A DNA stretch of 64,000 nucleotides from the NCBI GenBank assembly GCA_021464245.1, contig JADCRB010000041.1, forward strand, positions 578,444-642,443. The letters are read 5' to 3'. The notes beneath the pieces are model-generated. The model searched no databases, was not told where the DNA came from, and saw only the letters and a list, made by a program, of their open reading frames with translations. How positions within the stretch are numbered: the first letter of the stretch is position 1; every line of letters starts with the position of its first letter. This stretch comes from Carallia brachiata. Lineage: Eukaryota > Streptophyta > Magnoliopsida > Malpighiales > Rhizophoraceae. Positions 1 through 12,442 of the stretch are shown one piece after another. The translations under genes and the position numbers were made by a program.

Positions 1-139
1 ATATTTTGATTATTCTTTTTTTATATTATACTTTTTCAAATACAAAAAAAAATATATTCTTTCTTTATATTTGTTTCTCAAACCTTCGTCTCTCTCATAT
101 TTCTCTCTTCTACTTTTTTTTCAAATAAAACAAAGGTTA
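1..139. other. AT-rich left edge
   Basis: Pyrimidine- and A-rich DNA with no credible coding frame. The similarity to the second segment copy begins just after it. Confidence 0.5.
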
Positions 140-618
140 GGGTGCGTTACTAAATGAAAATTATATATATATATATATAAGAGTCCTGTTACGTGGACGC
201 AAAAAAAAAGATGCCGAACAGATAGAAAATTTTTTTTTTTGTAACTCGCTGACTTATTTGTGCAACTAAATACTTAATTTTTGTAATAAAAAATAGATTA
301 AAAATATTTTTAAATTTTATTCTAATAATTCAATATTTCGTTCCATAAATGAGTCGGTAGGTTATATAAAATTTTTTTTCCTATCTCTTTCTGGTCCATC
401 ATATCCCTTCCACCAAAAATTTTCACATATATATATATATATTAATCAAAGCGAAAAGAAGCAAACTGATGTTTTTGTTGCATGTGCAATGACATCACAT
501 CCTCTTACGTCACTATACCAACCAGAACCAAAAAAACGCTCGAGTGAGAGACACAAATGGAGAGAACCTTACCTCATTTTCTTTGCATACGAGGAATATT
601 ATAATATTGTGGTCCAAT

Positions 619-650
619 ACACACACACACAATATATATATATATATATA
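619..650. repeat. Compound (CA)n(TA)n microsatellite
   Basis: Six CA units run directly into about nine TA units. Shorter TA runs lie at 161-179 and 426-442. The matching place in copy B (about 16,255-16,274) has shorter CA and TA runs. Confidence 0.85.
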
Positions 651-1180
651 TTTGTGTGGGCCGTTTAACAGAAATCTAAGTTGAAGGCTTTCATATTCAA
701 GTTTTAAATTTTAATTTTAAAAAAATATATAAAATTTATAAAAATAAAAAATAAAAATAAATGAATGCACATGACTAAAAACGTGATAGACACGCGATAA
801 TCTGAACTGTTAAATCGTAAAAAATTAATTAAATTTTAAAAAATAAAAAATAAATAAATTATTAAAAATTATTAAATTAATAGTATATTTTTTTTCATAT
901 TTTCTTAACATATCTGAATAATAATTCTTAAATAAAAAAAATTAATGTCATGGTAAAATTTACAGTCTATTAGAAAGAAAATCTACAGCAGAGAACAATC
1001 ATTACTTTAAAGAATCATGAGCCTAATGAAAGAACAAAAAATCTCAAAAAGCTAAACACTTGATTTGAGAACGCGAGGCCATCGCCCATCGGTCATATCA
1101 AAATTCACTGGTGGGTCCATTGAGTAAAAGACAAATTTGTCACCGCGTACACCCAGCACCCCAGGGCCACGTATGAATCG

Positions 1181-1189
1181 TATAGATAA
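1181..1189 (+). repeat. Target-site duplication of MULE, left
   Basis: TATAGATAA occurs directly before the left terminal inverted repeat and again directly after the right one at 6,580-6,588. Nine bases is the usual size for Mutator-type insertions. Confidence 0.9.
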
Positions 1190-1380
1190 GGGAATAAGTT
1201 TATTATTGGGTCATTAACTCTTTGATTTGATACGAATAAGTTATTAACTTGAAAAAAATTTAATTAAAGTCAGTATCGTTACTAATAGTATGTAATCGAG
1301 TCAAAAACGTTAGTACGCTAAAATTAGACGTTATCTGCGAAGATGGAGACTGATGTAGCATACACTATTAATCCTAATCA
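1190..1380 (+). repeat. MULE left terminal inverted repeat
   Basis: Its reverse complement matches 6,389-6,579 with scattered substitutions. Examples are the block around GATGTAGCATACACTATT on the left and its partner AATGGTGTATGCCACATC on the right. Confidence 0.88.
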
Positions 1381-1996
1381 GTCTTTTTTATACATGTGAA
1401 ATTGTTCCTTTTTCTCTTTCTCTCACTCCCTCTCTCTCTATATTCAATCAGACTCCCACACCGAGATTCATGAATTTTGTTGACAATAAACCATAGCCAC
1501 AAGATGTAAACCCCATCTGTCAAAAAAAAGGTGTAAACCCTTATCCACCCAGAAGACAAACTTAGCCAATCAATAACTCTAAAAAAAAAAAAAATCTCTT
1601 AGAAAAAACCCTTGGCATTCACAAAATTAAGATGGGTACACGGATCAACACTTGAGGCATGCTCACCATTGTCGATTTGGGGATCTTCGTCGATAATATC
1701 AGTGTACGTTCTCTCCATTCCATTCTTCTAATTCTTTGAAATGAAAATTTTTTGAATTTGTTGCATGCTTTTTTTTTATAATATATGTCCTTTTCTTTAA
1801 AAACAATGAAAGGAACCCATTAAATAATTGAGGTTCCTCGACCTTTTAGGGAAACCTACAAGTGGAGGTTTTTTTTTTGTGGTTTTGTACTTGCAAGTGG
1901 TAATTTTTTTTACTGTGAAGCTATACTTTAGTATATAATGGTATGTATACGTGTAGAAAATGTCTTTTTTGTCATTTCCTTTTTTTTTTTTTCAGG

Positions 1997-4900
1997 ATGG
2001 TATCCATGGATATGATATTTGTCATTTATTGTGGTGGGTCTTTGGTTGGTGACCCTGTTGTCGCTTATGAAGGGGGGATATGCCATGAAATTGTTGTTGA
2101 TGATGTGGATTTTTTTTGCATATTTGATATAAAAAATACTGCAAACTGGTTGCTAACGGGAGAAAAGAAAAACCTAGATGTAGTAAAGAAGATGTTTTAT
2201 AGGATTCCAGGGCAATCTTTGAGTGAAGGGCTAAGAGATTTGATAAGTGATATTGATTTTTTGGACTTGGTAAACCATCTGATTGTAAGTGAAGATAAGA
2301 AGATAGAGTGCTATATAGAACACCATGGTAGCATAGACATGAACCAGTTGCAAGCAAGGAGTTTATTATCAGAAGATTATGAAATGGAAGACATTGAAAT
2401 TGTGGTAGTAAACTCCAAAAATGCAGACAAAGTCAATACATAAAAGAGGAGGTTAATGAAGAGTTTGTTGATGTACCTATTGGCAAATCAGTGATAGACG
2501 AAATTGGAAAGAGCAAAGAACACAAGAACACTTCATTTGAGCATGCTAATCCGGATTTTGCTAGGCCAGAGGAAGAGGGATGTTTTGTTAATGTTCCTAT
2601 TGAAACAATATGGAAAACCAAGGGTAAAAGGCCTTTAGAAATGGGGGATGATGATGAAATTGAATATTTTGAGGCAGATGAGTTGGAATTTGCTCAAGTA
2701 CCTGAAGATGGGCAGTGAGATGACGATGAAGAGTTAATCGAAGCTAGAGTGCAAGTTGTTAATTTTTATGAATCTATAAAAAAACCAATGCAGGGGCTAA
2801 AGACAAAGTCTCCACACAAAGCCAAGACCAAGTGAAATCAAAGGGGTCTAGTAATGGTGAGACAGTTACTGATGGGGTTCAAGGGCCAAAATTTACAGCA
2901 AGTGGGTCAAGAAATGCTATAGGTGGGGTGAATGATAAAGATGAAGGCTATGAAACAGAATACTTTGAGTCTGATGAAGAAGGAAGTTATGAATCAGATT
3001 TGAATGAAGAAAGTGATAGAGATGAAGCTGTGAGGAGGAAAAGCAGGGCCCCTACGTATGATCCATACTCTAAGAATCCAGATTTTGTGCTTGGAATGAG
3101 GTTTTTAGACGCAGAACAGTTCAAGGATGCCATAGTTAAATATTCCATTGCTAATAGAGTTGAAGTTGGTTATTCTAGAAACAGCTGGAATTTGATGAGG
3201 GCTTATTGTATGGCACCAAATTGCCCTTGGAAAATCACTGCTGCCCTTTCTAGCAAAGCTGTTTTTAGGGTGACAAAGATTACAACAGAAGGTCATACTT
3301 GCCCAAAGGTCTTCTCAAATAAGAGGGCCGCTGCTCCATGGTTAGCTGAGAATGTCTTCAAGACTTACATTGGAATAGAAACCATGAAATTCACTGACAT
3401 GCAACAAATATGCAAAAACCAACTTCGTTTGGATGTAAGTCTTCCAAAGCTAAAGAGGGTGAAAAAGTTGGTAATGGAGATGCACACTGGTGATGTTGAT
3501 GATGAGTATGCCATGTTTGGGACTATCGACAAGAACTTTTAAGGGCCAATCCTGGGAGTACAGTAATTGTAGATGTTGATACCCCTCCTATAGGAAGAGT
3601 GCCTATTTTTGAGTGCTGTTATGTTTCATTTAATTGTTTGAAGAACGGATTTTTAGCAGGGTGCAGAAGGATGATTGGGGTAGATGGTGCATTTTTGAAA
3701 GGTCTAGTTAAGGGGGTTTTGCTCTCTGCAGTTGGTAGAGATGCGAACAATCAGATGTTCCCATTTGCATGGGCTGTGGTTGATACAGAGAGTATTGCCA
3801 CTTGGACATGGTTTCTGAAATTAGTAAAAATAGATTTAGGTATACATGATGGCTTTGGATGGGGTATTATCTCAGACAAACATTGGGTGAGAATTCAATT
3901 CACTTTTTAGACATATATTAACTTTGAATTGGATAGCTTATGTAACTTACTACTTGGATTTGTGATATGTAATTGTGGCATTCACAGGGTATTAAGAAGG
4001 CAGTTCAAGAATGTTTTCCAAAGGCTGAATACAGGTTTTGTGCACGCCACATCTTTGCTAAGTGGAGAAAGAGGCACAGGGGAAATGAGTTGCACAAGCA
4101 ATTTTGGGCATGTGCAAAGTCAAACAACATTGCTGATTTTGAGAAGAACATGATGGAATTGAAGCTAATTCACCTGATGCACACAAAGACATGCTTAAGG
4201 ACCCTCCTAAAAAATGGTGTAGAGCGTTCTTTGATATTAGTTTGAAATGTGACATAGTCGACAACAATTTATGTGAGACATTCAATGGTAGAATAGTTGG
4301 TGCTAGGACAAAGTGTATATTGACAAGGTTAAGGATCAATAGAGATGTGTGCAGTAAATGGAAGGATGGGGTGGGTTATAGGATTAGGAGGAGGTTAAAC
4401 AAAGCAAGAGAGGATAGCTTTGATTGTGCACTTGTGTTTAATGGAGCCAATGGTTATGAGATAGTACATAGGGGAATCAGGTATGTCGTGGAGTTGCAAA
4501 AGAGGACATGCTCCTGTAGAGGTTGGGATGTATCTGGAATACCATGTGCCATGCCATAGCCGCCATATTGAATAGGGGTGAGAAACCTACAGATTATCTC
4601 CACCCATGGTATTCAACGCAAAAGTACTTGGAGACTTATTCCAACATGATGAATCCAATTCAAGGTCAACATTTTTGGAAAAAAACTGATAAGGATCCAA
4701 TTGTGCCACCACCTCAAAGGAAGTGCTTGGAAGACCCAAAAAACAAAGAATTAGGATAGATGAAGAGCCAATCAACCACACTGGCAAGCTTAGCAAGAGG
4801 GGTTCCATAATGACTTGTAGCAATTGTCATCAAGCAGGCCACAACAAGAAGTCCTGCAATAATCCACCAGCTCCAAGTCCACCTAAGATGGCAAAACCAG

Positions 4901-5276
4901 TGAGTGAAGTTTATATTTGATAAATTCTTCATTATTTAGTATTAACATTTTTTTTATTATGCAGCAAAAGAGGAGCAAAAAAATGTTTCCCATGAGGCCG
5001 ACACAAAGAAAGGGTCCTAATATCATCACTCCTCAAAGATTGCAAAATGAGATAAACCAAAGGTTGGCAAAAGGAAACATATCAACTCAAGGGTCCACTT
5101 CTACAGCAGCTCTAGATGGCACCCAAGAGTTTGCCATTCTAAATGAAGAGAAGACTTTTCCTTTTGGACTTTTGCATGAGCACGTTGTCCCTTTTTGTTT
5201 TTGTTTGCAGACATTGCCCACAAAGTATTTTTTGTTGATTGTGAAGCAAACTAAACTGACTTTGCTTCATTCTTAA
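1997..5276 (+). pseudogene. MuDR-type transposase, degenerate
   Basis: Pieces of one transposase lie in order in different frames. An N-terminal PB1-like part (FVIYCGGSLVGDP) starts with ATG 1,997 after a splice acceptor. The DNA-binding zinc finger follows at about 3,080-3,310 (CMAPNCPW, then GHTCPK). The catalytic triad has D in IGVDGAFLKG (about 3,680), D in ISDK (about 3,873) and E in NNLCETFNG (about 4,270). A SWIM-like CXC-H end (CSCRGW, IPCA) and a CCHC zinc knuckle (CSNCHQAGHNKKSC, about 4,816-4,857) come next. Introns can be placed at 3,887-3,987 and 4,900-4,964. Damage: an in-frame TGA at 2,716-2,718 and single-base frame changes near 2,440, 2,820, 3,540, 4,160, 4,550 and 4,722. It cannot make a full protein as it stands. 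Confidence 0.9.
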
Positions 5277-6388
5277 CAAACCTTATAATTACTTTTGATA
5301 CTTGGGAAGAAATCGTATACTTGGTGAAAACGGTATACTGGGACACAATATGTGTATATGACAATGGATTTTTTTTTTAATGCAATGGAATATGACAGCT
5401 TACTTTATTCACCATATTCCAATTTTCTCTTTTCTTGTTAAGCATTGATTATAATTTTTCCACTATTATTTGAGATTGCAGATGAATTTGGACATGCAAT
5501 AGATATTTTATATATTGAAAATCTTCAATAAATTACATTACTCAAATTACATTACTTTGTGCAACACTTAAATTAGATGTAGTCCTACTTCCACCATCAG
5601 CTATTTAAAATTTTACAATATCAAGACAACATGCTAAACTAGGACAAACTTGCTACATACTCGTCTACCCATCATCAACATTTAAGTGAACCAAATTTTT
5701 AGTGCCCATCATCTTTTCCATGACCCATTATATTTCCTGCATTGTATTAACTTCCACCAACACTACCACCACACTTTATATTTGCCACCAGAAACAATAT
5801 CACCCATGTGAGGATGAGAAAAACCCATAAACATCTGGATCTTCTCCTTTCATGTTTGGTTGCATTCTCAGCTACTGTAGCTCTTCTCAGCAATCCAGGA
5901 ATAATCTGCTTCGCTCTAAGGCAAATTGGGGGATCAATCCATTCAAAAAAGTCACAGGCTTCTTGTTTCTAAAATTCAAGATTTCAACAAAAGGGCCACT
6001 GTTAATTAACCAAAGATTGACACGAAAATACTTTTAAAGGTAAATGTGTAACTTTTAGCTTACCGGAAATGAAGCGCAAGTCCTGAAACGTCGACCTGGG
6101 TTGATGTCCGTCCATGATGTCTTCACACTTGAAGGTTGGTTACAGTAGCAGCAAGACATTTTTTTTTCTTCTATTTCTGCTCCACTTGAAGGTTGGTCTA
6201 CCTGCACTTATCTTTCTCTTTTAGGGTTCTTTTATAATGCAAAATTTTAAAGGTGAGATTTACTTTTTCCTTTGCTGCCAAAGAGAGATCGAAGAAAGAG
6301 AGAATACATAGAAAAGAGAGAGAGATAGAGAGAGGGTAAGGTAAAAGAAAAAGAGAGGAGAACAAGTACATATGGATAAAAAAAAAAG
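5277..6388. other. MULE interior, non-coding
   Basis: This lies between the transposase and the right inverted repeat. I see no further domain or credible gene; short open frames here have no recognisable content. The last 100 bases are AG-rich and partly mirror the TC-rich left subterminal part. Confidence 0.5.
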
Positions 6389-6579
6389 CTCACTAGGATT
6401 AATGGTGTATGCCACATCAGCCTCCTACTTAGCAGATAACGTATAATTCTAACAGATTAATATTTCTGACTCGATTGCGTACTATTAGTAACGGTATTAA
6501 CCTTAATTGAACTTTTTTCGAGTTGGTGACCTATTCGTGTCAAATTGAAGATTTAGTGACCTAATAGTAAACTTATCCC
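6389..6579 (-). repeat. MULE right terminal inverted repeat
   Basis: Reverse complement of 1,190-1,380, ending in CTTATCCC. The 9-bp target duplication follows at 6,580-6,588. Confidence 0.88.
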
Positions 6580-6865
6580 TATAGATAAGGATGGTAAAAC
6601 CGTAAAAGTGCTTTATGCCATTTTGTTCTCTTTTTTTTTTTATCCACCCATTTTATCCTCCTTTTAGAAAAAAATTTGAAAAATACAAGAGATGATGAAC
6701 ACATTAATTGATGAAAAAAAAAACTTATTAAATACAGTTTTTGTGGGATTCACCATACAATATATGTTATAGAGAACTTAACAGAGATTGATGAACCTCA
6801 CAATGTAATTATATTTAAATAGTCTTTTATCTTCATCGAGTTCAACTATTTAATATTTTTAACGC

Positions 6866-7262
6866 AGAGATTAATGCTCACTTTAGAGACTTCATGCTTT
6901 TGTTTTTAGAGGTGACTGGCAGGATAATATATAATAGAATACTATAAGATAGGGTAATATATAGGCCAGGATAAGTCATATCTTATCCCTTTTTGGGAAT
7001 TACCTTGGACAATTTGAATAGTTGAGCTTGGTGTAAATAGCAGTAATAACCTTATAACAAGTGGACAAAATTTCTAACTGTTTTTTTGGGTCTAGTTGTG
7101 AGGTTTGAAAGGATTTATCAAAGTTTCAATAAAAAAATATTTTGAAAATTGGGTTTATTTTATATAATAAGATAGTATATTAAAATGATTGATTAAATAA
7201 AATTAATCTATTACAATAAAATACTCTTATTTTAATTTATGAACTTGAGTACTTAGTCACAC
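6866..7262 (+). repeat. Single copy of the 400-bp unit (copy A)
   Basis: It starts near AGATTAATGCTCAC and ends near GTACTTAGTCACACCC. This unit is present four times in tandem at 17,727-19,332 in copy B. No open frame crosses it. Confidence 0.8.
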
Positions 7263-8543
7263 CCCAAAGGGGGTGGAAGGAGCCCCTTTAAGTAGAGAAT
7301 GGCTGTCAAGAGAGTTGGGCAGTCTCCAGAATAACTGAGTTACGTCTCCCCCATTTAAGGGTGCGATAAATTTTTTTAAATAAACCCGTTAGTTTATAAA
7401 ATAAAAAAAAAAGAATTTATGCACTTCCTTATCCTTTGCACACCAAGGGATTAAATTTGTTATCCGCAACAATTCTCCGGAGCTTCCTGCCAAAATTTGG
7501 AGGTTCTACATATTTCTCATCGACCATCAAGCATAATGCTATAGTATCCATCAAGGATTAGAACTTGCGCAATTTGTAAAGCCCAAATGCAATTTTATTA
7601 AACATAGGGGATTTTAAAAGATTAGATTATGTTTTTTAGAGAACATTTCAGTGTTAGAGTTCAAAATTTTTATTTTAGAGGTCTTAAGTTCAAAATTTGG
7701 AATAGAAAGAACAGAATTTATAAAAAAAGAGTTATTCTCATTATATAATTTATGTCTTATCAAATTTTTTAATGAATAAAAAAATATGAGACTACGCATG
7801 CGTATTTGAAAGCCATTGCCTATTTGAAAGCCGTCTTGTCATATGTAATTATTATAACATAAAGAGGATTAACTAGCAAAAATTGTTAATAAAAATATAG
7901 CACAAATTGTGAAAATTTTATTTTTTTAGTCTTTTTTTTAAATGATAATGAGAAAAAAGAATCAATGAACAAAAAGAGAAAAAAAAAGATACTACTTCAT
8001 AATCATATAATTTACAACATATGAAAAATATACAGTTAATCTAATAGTTTATTTATTTTCATTTATTTTTAAAATTTAATATTTTTTTTACGATCCAACA
8101 ATCTAAATCTTTACATATTAACTTTATATTTATCATTATATATCTACGTAATTTTTTATTTCTTACATGGTTGTACATGCTGCATTGATGAGTTAGATTA
8201 CAAGTATAGCCTATATTGCTCAGTTTTTTACGGGTAAAGCTGGCTACTTCCGCACTTCAGCAAGTGTAAAATAGTGGCTGCAGGAACCGTATATATTCTA
8301 GTTACGCGAACCGTGTATGCCTAGAAATGGCCCTCTCGTACTTGAACCCACCAGGTCTCCTAAACGTCTGCGTGGTGTTGGTGGGTAATCTACTATCAAT
8401 GCATTTGATACATAATATAACGTAGGATATCATGCAATAAATTGGTTAACCTATATTATGTCACCTTATGGCATATACTAAAAGCAATCCATACGTCCGA
8501 CTCCTAAAATTGTCTTTATAAAAGGAGGGTAGTAGTGGGGTGT
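7263..8543. other. Non-coding part of copy A
   Basis: AT-rich DNA that matches about 19,333-20,125 of copy B. No gene, RNA or element ends were recognised. Confidence 0.5.
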
Positions 8544-8551
8544 CCCGTCAG

Positions 8552-9301
8552 TAGGGCTGCAAACGAACCAATGTGTTCGTTAAAAGTTCGGTGGCTCGGC
8601 TCAATAAGGGCTCGGCTCAGGCTCGTTCATTTAGCTAAACGAGCGATACACGAGGTTAAAAATAAAGCTCGTTTAATAAACGAGCCGAGCCTGAACATGG
8701 ATAGGCTTGGCTCGGTTCAGGCTCGTGAACAGTTCGTTTAAAGCTCGTTTATAGTTTGACAAATATATCACTAATAACTCACTTAATATGTATTGTTATA
8801 AACTCATTTAATATATTAAAAACACTTAATTATATCATTTTATTTTTAATATAAACAGTTACCAATTTAGGGTTATGTTTTTTATTTTATATACGTATTT
8901 AGACAAAACTTATATGTGATCAGGGCTACAAGTAAATTAATACGTTCGTTAAAAATTAAGTAATTTGGTTCGGTAATAATATGACTTGAGTTTATTCGTT
9001 TAACTAAATAAGTAATAAATGAGTTTAAATCTAAAGTTAGTTTAAACAAATAGTTTTTAACCTTTCATTTTATCTATAATAATAAATTTTTTTTTTTCAA
9101 TTGTTTTATTAGTATTATAAAATTAAATGATACAGTTCGTTAAAAACTCGGAAGCTCGGCTCGATAACAGCAGGCTCGACTCGAGCTCGGCTCGTTCGTA
9201 AACGATACTAATACCAAACCTCATTTTTAGGCTCGTTTAATAAACGAGCCGACACTCAAGTTAGGCAAAACTCAACTCGACTCGACTCATTTGCAGTCCT
9301 A
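8552..9301 (+). mobile_element. Non-autonomous hAT-type element, 750 bp
   Basis: The ends are inverted: TAGGGCTGCAAACGA on the left and TCATTTGCAGTCCTA on the right. The flanks carry an 8-bp direct repeat with two mismatches (CCCGTCAG at 8,544-8,551, CCCATCAA at 9,302-9,309). Eight-base duplications and TAGGG-type ends are typical of hAT elements. The site is empty in copy B near 20,120-20,135. Inside are repeated GCTCGGCTC and GTTCGTTAAAA motifs, arranged as degenerate sub-repeats (8,552, 8,922 and 9,135). No transposase is encoded. Confidence 0.75.
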
Positions 9302-9309
9302 CCCATCAA

Positions 9310-10534
9310 TTCATTACCTAACAAACAGTGGTGGGAATAGAATTATTTGAGGTCCATTTTTGCTCTCCTGAAGCCTTTTTCCTTTCAGAAGCCACAGAGT
9401 CAACGACAAGTGGATATATCATGTTTGCAGGCACATGGATATCCATGTAGTAGCGCACCACTGGGCGGTGATGGTAACTAACAAGAAATCATTTTGAGAG
9501 ATGCAAAAAAAATTTGAAGTTGTACCTGTTTTCCAACTTGTTTCAATACTGGCTTTCAAATTGGACCGCTAACTTACTTTTTAACAGAGCAGGTAGGATT
9601 AAGAGGTTAAGACAAATTATTAGTAATATGTTTTGTAGAAAAAGTTAATTGACGACACTTAGAAAATAATAGAAAATATAAATTAATGTTATCTTATTTG
9701 ATTTCATGAATAAATGAAGCTGAAAATAAAAAAATAAAAAAATAAAAAAACTTTAACACCTTCCTGTGCATACCATGTTGCTCAATTAAAACGTTGTTAG
9801 GTGGCAGTAATCTATTCTAAAATGGGTTTCCAAAAGATCCGGCACTTGATAGAGGGGAAGGCAGCTAAAAAAAAAAAAGATAAAAGGGGAAATCACTTCA
9901 ATTTGGGCCCATAACGGGCCGGAAACGAAGCACCTCGATAACCGACCCACTTGATAAAAGCGCCCATAGGCCTACTGGCTAGTCCAATTTCAATAAGGAG
10001 ATAGAAATTGCTGGAGAATGGAATTTCTTTCATAAGAGTGAAATGTTTGTATACGGTAATGTTAAATCATAGCTTAAATAAACGTGGATATATATATATA
10101 TATATGCATCTATATATATTTATATATTTAAATAGTCGTGTTTATATTGTATTCACTCCTTATTTTTTTAAAACTAATATATCACTGTATCTACATCGAT
10201 CGTATTCGTACCACAATACTCATGTCATTGTCTCTATATCTATACAAGCTTGTTCATAATAAGAAATTTAAGAACTAAAATAGACTAATGTGACCTGTCA
10301 ACCTTTGTGAAACTTCAGGAACAAGCCGTGCGTCTTCTTGGCGATGCCAAAGCGTCCTTACCAAGGACGTCTGCATTACCATCGTGTATGTCAGCAACCA
10401 GATGCTCCAATAGGTCATCTTTACCGCTTCTCGAATGATCCTACAGAGCATCCTTTAAACTCCTCGCTTTCTTTTCCAGTCAAATGTGACCATTCCTGTT
10501 CTTGTTAGTCGTTGTCACTTTTTTATTTTATTTA
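9310..10534. other. Non-coding part of copy A
   Basis: Matches copy B up to about 10,000, then diverges. A (TA)n stretch lies at about 10,088-10,106. No gene is supported: the open frame at 10,008-10,259 is simple-sequence TA translated as Tyr/Ile. Confidence 0.5.
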
Positions 10535-10896
10535 GAGTTAATATATAAAAATATTATTAATTTTATTTAAAATAATAAATTTAACACTAATTTTGAAAAA
10601 TAACAATTTATCCTTTTTAAAAATTTTTTTATAATTAATCTAGCACGTTATGAAATTTTTTAAATAAAATTTATTTATTTTGATAATGTGGTACTAATTT
10701 ACATGATTATCATATTATCGAAATATATATATTTCTATAAATCTATCATCGAAACTGATAGACTTTATTTATATAAAATCATTATATGATAGATTTGTTA
10801 TAAAAATATTTAAAAAGAAATAAACTGACACTTTTTAAAATTAGTATTAAATTTATTATTTTAAATTAAATTGATAATATTTTTATATATTAACCC
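10535..10896. mobile_element. Palindromic AT-rich MITE, copy 1 of 3
   Basis: The outer 50 bases or so are inverted copies of each other: GTTAATATATAAAAATATTA on the left and its near reverse complement at the right end, followed inward by AATAATAAATTTA. Related sequences lie at 51,149-51,499 and 61,821-62,180. There is no open frame. I could not fix a clean target duplication, so the superfamily is open. Confidence 0.7.
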
Positions 10897-11559
10897 TTTT
10901 ATTTATAACGATGGTCTTTGCAAACTTGGGAAAATGTTTTTCCTCTTTTTTTTTTCCCTTTCATCTTTTATTAACAGATGAATAACGTAAATTTTCTTTC
11001 CATTTTCACATTTTACTTTTTTTTGTCTTTTTCTTATCCAATCTATGAATGCAGTAATCATCAAACATAAATTTGAAATTTAATAAACTCGAAATTTGAA
11101 CATTCAGAATCTGAAATAACTCGGTCTGACCATATGTTCGCCATGCCACCTCTAATTGTAGGATGCGACCTACTTGCCTGATCCGGCGTCGTTTCATCGT
11201 TGATATGTTACAACCAGCGCCAACAAGCCCTTTGCTCCACTCTGGATTCGTCGGTCTACGGATTTATCATCCTACAGTCTACAGTCACTGTACTCATCAT
11301 GCAACAACCAATGAAACCGAAGTAACATCCTAAAAAGTCAAAAGATAAAAAACAAAACGAGAAGAAATATTACTCTACTTCACAATATACACTTGCGTGG
11401 ATTTACAATTCAATCTCCTGCTTCCGATTAAAATCGGAAGAAATTTCCTATCCAAAACCATCAATCAACTACCGTACCCTCCGATAAAACAGAGCGTACC
11501 CTACTTTAGGAATAAACTCTACGGTGCGAGATCGCCGTACCCGATAAACCCTGCTTTAG
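10897..11559. other. Non-coding end of copy A
   Basis: Matches copy B at about 21,340-21,930. In B this stretch ends at the promoter-proximal side of a DUF295 fragment, so it is probably old promoter DNA. Confidence 0.45.
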
Positions 11560-11775
11560 AAATCGCCACGGCCGTTGAATCTTTTCCGGCCGTCGAAGGC
11601 TCCTTGTCTCTTCATGGATTGCAAGGCTGATGGCACTGGCTCTGTTGCCGGGAGAAATTATCTGGGGATGACCGAATTTTTGATAAAAAGGCTTGCAATG
11701 TCTTCGTCTCCAATACTTGACAACAACGATTCTGTTGTTTTCTTTATTTATATAGGCATGGTGTGGTTATGATGT
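11560..11775 (+). pseudogene. DUF295 gene fragment (5' half), copy A
   Basis: This short stretch parallels 25,150-25,280 of the fuller DUF295 copy: ATGGCACTG, then AAAAGGCTTGCAATGTC, then GTGGTTATGATGT. In translation the match is IKRLAMS against IKRLAIS. It breaks off after the part corresponding to the VVMM residues, and everything downstream is missing. No complete gene can be formed. Confidence 0.6.
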
Positions 11776-12442
11776 CTCGGGCTAATGTTACTAAAAGATG
11801 GCATAGTTTTAATTTTCCGTTGAACTTCACGCTCCGATCCAAACCCTGACTAAAAAGATTACAAAGAATTCTCGTGGTTCCTGAATTTTGCCTCGGCCCC
11901 ACTTGTAAATTTTTAAATCGGAAATGGTAATTTATAACTCTAAAAAGTTATTTTTTTTGAGAAAAAATTGTTTGAAAATTTGCTCAAATGTAATAAATTG
12001 AATTCAACGTCCAACCAGTTGAAGTTAGTGCGTAAAAAAATAATAATAATTTTTTTAACTATATTTATAATTAAAACAGTTATAAATGAATTTAATTAAT
12101 TACATTTAAATAAATTTTTTAATTTTTTTTTTCTTATCAAAACAATATGACAGTGCTCTTTTATAACCAATAGATTGACAGGCAGTGATGATAGCAGTTC
12201 CTGAAGAACTGATTTGCCTTCAAAAATGGATGGTTGCGGCCAGTATAACAGGAACCTTCAAGCATTGAATTTTATTTGATAATAACTAGAACTTTTTTTT
12301 TTTTGCTTAATTATGGTGATTCATTCCACTTCACTTCAGGCAAACGGACAATGACAGATAACAAGACAAGAGATTACATTGCAGGCTTAGTCATCAGTTC
12401 AATAAATGTTGTCTTCAACAACTGACTCAGGGGGGCTTATTC
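11776..12442. other. Spacer between copy A and the subtilase gene
   Basis: AT-rich, with no coding signal. The 3' UTR of the subtilase gene should fall in its right end. Confidence 0.45.

Larger units (their letters stand above)
1190..6579 (+). mobile_element. Mutator-like DNA transposon (MULE), 5.39 kb
   Basis: The element is bounded by terminal inverted repeats of about 190 bp (outer end GGGATAAGT-like) and by a perfect 9-bp direct repeat, TATAGATAA. Inside is a MuDR-type transposase reading left to right, broken by several frameshifts and a stop. The subterminal parts are also roughly inverted: TC-rich near 1,410-1,440 and AG-rich near 6,290-6,360. The corresponding place in copy B (about 17,283-17,300) has no element, so the insertion came after the segment was duplicated. 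Sharp ends with a decayed transposase suggest that it no longer moves by its own protein, although the ends could still be acted on by another copy. Confidence 0.92.
140..11770. repeat. Segmental duplication, copy A
   Basis: Long stretches match copy B at about 15,925-22,600 in the same order and orientation. Examples are 470-600 against 15,990-16,130, 1,080-1,180 against 17,165-17,290, 6,590-7,860 against 17,520-19,690, 9,310-9,480 against 20,130-20,300, 9,760-9,990 against 20,940-21,200, and 11,200-11,370 against 21,700-21,860. The copies differ by many substitutions and by whole insertions: the MULE and the hAT-type element are only in A, while the 400-bp array is only in B. No gene other than mobile-element genes and a DUF295 fragment lies in it. 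Borders are read by eye and are approximate. Confidence 0.8.

Noticed and set aside
8535..8741. Open frame of 68 codons
   Set aside because: It starts outside and runs into the hAT-type element and its GCTCGGCTC repeats, with no recognisable protein.
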